A DNA stretch of 46,930 bases. Source: CAZGCA01 sp964524145 (GTDB lineage Bacteria; Hydrogenedentota; CAZGCA01). The translations under genes were made by a program, and so were the position numbers. The stretch lies in assembly GCA_964524145.1 (NCBI GenBank), contig CAZGCA010000048.1, forward strand, positions 1-46,930, in the 5' to 3' direction. Positions within the stretch are counted from its first letter, which is position 1. Each line of letters starts with the position of its first letter. A model generated the notes under the pieces. It searched no databases, was not told where the DNA came from, and worked only from the letters and a program-made list of their open reading frames with translations. Below, piece after piece: positions 44,158-46,930 of this stretch.

Positions 44158-45618
44158 TCATTCCACAAACAAGTCTTGCTTCTTCACCCTACCTTGCGCG
44201 TACTCAGATGCCTGCCAGCCGCTGCCGCTCGTGCCGGGGCATTCAGGCAGATTGACTTCGGGCAGCCACTTCTTCAGTTCTTCGATAACACGCTGATTCT
44301 TCGGGTCTCCTGCAAGGTTATGCCATTCATTGGGATCGTTTTCGTGGTCGTAGAGTTCCTGACTGCCGTCGGCGTATTGAATGTACCGCCACCTCTCGAA
44401 CCGCAAACCATGGTTGTTCTGACCAAATGTTGTGAGCGCGGGCCGCGGCCAGTTCTTTTCCGGATCCTCCAGCAACGGGCTGAGACTCTGTCCTTCGAGA
44501 CGGTCGTTCTCCGGCAACCCGCACAGGTCTGCCAATGTGTTGTAGACATCGATGAGCCCGACCGGTTTGCCGCACTTCCGATCGCCTTTGACGCCTGGTG
44601 CGGCTATCATCATCGGAACCTTGGTAGCGCGATCCCACAGCGATCGTTTCGCCCAATACTGCTTTTCGCCCATGTGGAACCCGTGGTCGCTGAAGAAGAC
44701 GATGACCGTGTTGTCGGCATCACCCCGGGCGTCGAGCGCATCCAGCACGCGGCCCACACAATGGTCAACGAAGGTTATACTTGCCAGATATCCCTGGACG
44801 GCATGTTCCCACTCGTTATGCTCGATTATCCAACTGTGAGGCGGCGGCGTTACGCCTACGGTCAGGTCGCGGCCATATTTTGGCACGTCCGCCCGGTCGT
44901 TGGGGAATACCGGGGGCAGAATAATGTTCTCCCTCGGATGCATATCGAACCATTTCTGTGGCACGTACATAGGCACGTGCGGTCGGTAGAATCCCACCGC
45001 CATGAAATACGGCTGGTCGAAATCGCGTTTGAGCTGGTCGACCGCCCACGACGCTATCTGGTGGTCCGGAAGCTCTTCGTCCTTCTCCGGGAAGGGACCC
45101 CAGTCCCACAGCGGATGGCCCTGAGGATAACTAATCTTCTTTTTAGGCGCCGGGCCGAAGTTCCCTTTAGGACCATATTCGTCGAAGAACGGCCGGTGGT
45201 CGGACGCGTTGTGAAATATCTTGCCGGTCCCGAGTGTGCGGTACCCCTGCCCGGCGAAGTATTGAGGCATGGTGGTAGCGCCCTTGTAGGTTTCGACAGT
45301 CTCGAAATCCGGCTGCAGGTAATAGTGCCCTGTGGTCGACGGCAGCAGGCCTGTCATCATGCTCGGCCGGGACGGGTTGCAGATAGGTGCCTGGCAGTGA
45401 GCGTTCGTAAAGATCACACTGCGTTTCGCCAACCGGTCCATGTTCGGCGTAATCGTCTGCGGATGGCCGCCGTAGCAGCCGATCCAATCGTTCAAGTCGT
45501 CCACCGCGATAAGCAGAACGTTCGGTTTCCTCTCTTTGGCGGCATATACGCGGCCCATAGCTGCCGCGCCAAGAACGGCGCCCACTCCAAGTGACCTGAG
45601 GAAAGTGCGTCTGTTCAT
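44158..45618 (-). CDS. Tat-exported iduronate-2-sulfatase-like sulfatase (C-N-P-S-R)
   Basis: The 486-aa sulfatase has a twin-arginine-type leader (NRRTFLRSLGVGAVLGAAAMG). KPNVLLIAVDDLNDWIGCYGGHP supplies D40-D41, and APICNPSRPSMMTG the canonical C80-x-P-x-R84 motif. TGKIFHN, AVGFYRPHVPMYVPQKWFD and FFSDHGFHMGEKQYWAKRSLWD are typical of iduronate-2-sulfatase-like enzymes, which in marine and gut bacteria often cut 2-O-sulfated sugars. It lies 24 bases after the GH99-like gene in transcription order. Tat export implies folding before export, compatible with cytoplasmic formylglycine formation. Confidence 0.93.
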   Translation of the reverse strand: MNRRTFLRSLGVGAVLGAAAMGRVYAAKERKPNVLLIAVDDLNDWIGCYGGHPQTITPNMDRLAKRSVIFTNAHCQAPICNPSRPSMMTGLLPSTTGHYYLQPDFETVETYKGATTMPQYFAGQGYRTLGTGKIFHNASDHRPFFDEYGPKGNFGPAPKKKISYPQGHPLWDWGPFPEKDEELPDHQIASWAVDQLKRDFDQPYFMAVGFYRPHVPMYVPQKWFDMHPRENIILPPVFPNDRADVPKYGRDLTVGVTPPPHSWIIEHNEWEHAVQGYLASITFVDHCVGRVLDALDARGDADNTVIVFFSDHGFHMGEKQYWAKRSLWDRATKVPMMIAAPGVKGDRKCGKPVGLIDVYNTLADLCGLPENDRLEGQSLSPLLEDPEKNWPRPALTTFGQNNHGLRFERWRYIQYADGSQELYDHENDPNEWHNLAGDPKNQRVIEELKKWLPEVNLPECPGTSGSGWQASEYAQGRVKKQDLFVE

Positions 45619-45642
45619 GTCGTGCTCCTTCTCTTGGCTGTT

Positions 45643-46930
45643 CTATTGCGTCGCCTTGTTGGATTCTTGCGGATATTGCCAAGCCGCTAAAGCGGTCGCA
45701 ACTTCATCGAGCCACTTGGTTACGGGTTTGTATTCCGGCGATTCGCCCATGGTGGGGCAAAGGCCACCGCCTTCCGAATGTTCATTCCAGGAGTACATCG
45801 TGACGACCTGCGCTTCGCATTCTTTCGAATGTGCCTCCACGAAATCAAAGACGGCTTCTATCCGGGCGGCGAGGTCGCCCTCCTTTGGCCACTGGTAGTG
45901 ATACCATCTCTTCTTGGGTTGGCCAGTCTCATTGTCGCGGGCTCGCGGCCAGGAATACTGCATGCTGCTGCACGGAGGAAGGAAGGGGAGGCCACTGGTC
46001 AAGAACTTGCCCTCATAGGTGTTGATTAGGTTTCGTGTGGCTTCTGCATAAGTTGGACCCCTGTCCCTTTCGGCTACCATTCCCCCATAGCCGCCGGCAT
46101 AGTCCATGAAGGCATCGTAGCCGTCTTTCTTCAGGGAACCGGCTTGTTCATAGGTGCGCGCCGGTACACCGGCGCCGACGATGTACGGATTTTTCAGCTT
46201 CGCGGCCTTCACCCGGGCTCGAATGTATTCCACAAACTCGGCCCCCGTCATTCGTTTGTCGCCGCTCGCGGCTTGCAGGTCTGATCGGAACCTCTCCGGC
46301 CGGAGCACTATGACCAAAGGGCGATCATACATCACCTTCTGCCAATTGTCCATTTTCAGGTACGCTATTGTTTCATCCATCATGGCGGCCACTTTGCCGC
46401 GCGTATAGTGAATCGAATTGTGCCCATACAGAGCCCACACAAAATTCATCTTTGCAGCTTCCGGTATCTTGCTTGCCACGTGGCAATCCAGGTTATTCTT
46501 GAGCTCATAGGCTTTTGCGACCAGGTTGCGAGCCGGCCCATTATAAATGAAGAAGTCGATGCCGGCGTCGTAGGCATATCGGATCTCCTGATCCATCGAG
46601 TCTTGGAGCAGCTCCTGGCTGAAGGGATAGTTAAACCAAAGCGGCCCCGCCTGCGCTGGATGTTCTACCCAATCCACATCCTCGGTCAACCTGCAGAAGA
46701 AGGGTGCTCGATCATGCCACTCGGGATCTTTCAGGTAGCCTCGTTTGCCAGGGAGGTAACCCAGCTCCTGTTGTTGCGTGGCGCCTTTTCCGGAATACAT
46801 ATCCCATCGCAACACGCCGAGGAGCGGGCGGCAGCCCTTTTCCACAGCGATGTTGTCCGCGCTGGCCGCTCCAGAGGCCACTTTCGGCAAAGCCACTGCC
46901 GTCGCACAACATCCCAATGTTCTCAGGAAG
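45643..46930 (-). CDS. GH99/GH71-like glycosidase, 5' end outside the window
   Basis: At least 428 residues are present; the frame stays open to the window edge, where FLRTLGCCATAVALPKVASGA looks like the end of a Tat-type leader, so the true start lies a few codons beyond base 46930. The mature part has a TIM-barrel look: LLGVLRWDMYSG, EIRYAYDAGIDFFIYNG, RPLVIVLRPERF, YDAFMDYAGGYGG, and a late TMYSWNEHSEGGGLCPT. The last matches the W-N-E-x-x-E-G-G motif of GH99-like and WbsX-like proteins, whose Glu residues are candidate catalysts. GH99 acts on alpha-mannosides, but these distant relatives are uncharacterised. It is first in the minus-strand sulfatase operon. Confidence 0.7.
   Translation of the reverse strand, partial: FLRTLGCCATAVALPKVASGAASADNIAVEKGCRPLLGVLRWDMYSGKGATQQQELGYLPGKRGYLKDPEWHDRAPFFCRLTEDVDWVEHPAQAGPLWFNYPFSQELLQDSMDQEIRYAYDAGIDFFIYNGPARNLVAKAYELKNNLDCHVASKIPEAAKMNFVWALYGHNSIHYTRGKVAAMMDETIAYLKMDNWQKVMYDRPLVIVLRPERFRSDLQAASGDKRMTGAEFVEYIRARVKAAKLKNPYIVGAGVPARTYEQAGSLKKDGYDAFMDYAGGYGGMVAERDRGPTYAEATRNLINTYEGKFLTSGLPFLPPCSSMQYSWPRARDNETGQPKKRWYHYQWPKEGDLAARIEAVFDFVEAHSKECEAQVVTMYSWNEHSEGGGLCPTMGESPEYKPVTKWLDEVATALAAWQYPQESNKATQ

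Noticed and set aside
43333..45594. 753-codon plus-strand open frame across two sulfatases
   Set aside because: It runs antisense through two genes with definite sulfatase motifs and has no recognisable domain.

Overview
The window (about 47 kb, moderately high GC) looks like a chromosome piece from a polysaccharide-degrading bacterium of the Planctomycetota / Lentisphaerota / Kiritimatiellota / Candidatus Hydrogenedentes kind. The signs are several secreted sulfatases and glycoside hydrolases, a prepilin-like DUF1559 (H-X9-DG) protein beside a LacI regulator, planctomycete-style NHL and dockerin fragments, and a large multihaem cytochrome with HEAT and TPR repeats. The lineage is inferred from gene content only; there is no rRNA or intact tRNA in the window.

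Region 1 (about 0.2-18.4 kb, + strand) reads as one long operon. It holds a clan GH-D-like glycosidase, a GH95 alpha-L-fucosidase-like enzyme, an unassigned alpha/alpha-barrel-like protein, a complete Opp/Dpp-type ABC importer, a GH32 fructanase, a 74-codon secreted ORF and a sialidase-like beta-propeller. In the importer the substrate-binding protein is fused to the first permease. The operon is bracketed by two gene scraps in the same orientation: the N-terminus of an NHL-repeat protein (305-526) and the last 24 codons of a dockerin-type protein (18610-18684).

Region 2 (about 19-31 kb) begins with a divergent pair, a LacI-family regulator (-) and a prepilin-like protein (+). Two good promoters and a perfect 12-bp palindrome lie between and beside them. 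It continues with GH42, a fucose/arabinose-isomerase-like protein that appears to lack one metal ligand, a CUT1 sugar ABC importer without an ATPase, a GH172 (DUF2961) enzyme, and a truncated amidohydrolase that ends just before a tRNA 3' half.

Region 3 (about 31-47 kb, - strand) holds a pectate-lyase-like beta-helix gene flanked by two different tRNA 3' fragments, an octahaem-HEAT-TPR cytochrome, a GH78 alpha-L-rhamnosidase, an NCS1-like permease overlapping a 58-aa two-helix membrane protein, three sulfatases and a GH99-like enzyme cut by the window edge. Two decayed genes sit in its gaps: the N-terminus of L-rhamnose isomerase (39018-39225), and a sulfatase scrap that still carries an intact C-V-P-S-R motif (40983-41096). 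Rhamnosidase, sulfatases and the rhaA relic together suggest a rhamnose-containing sulfated glycan such as ulvan, as inference. The number of broken genes and tRNA halves shows a region repeatedly remodelled by insertion and decay.
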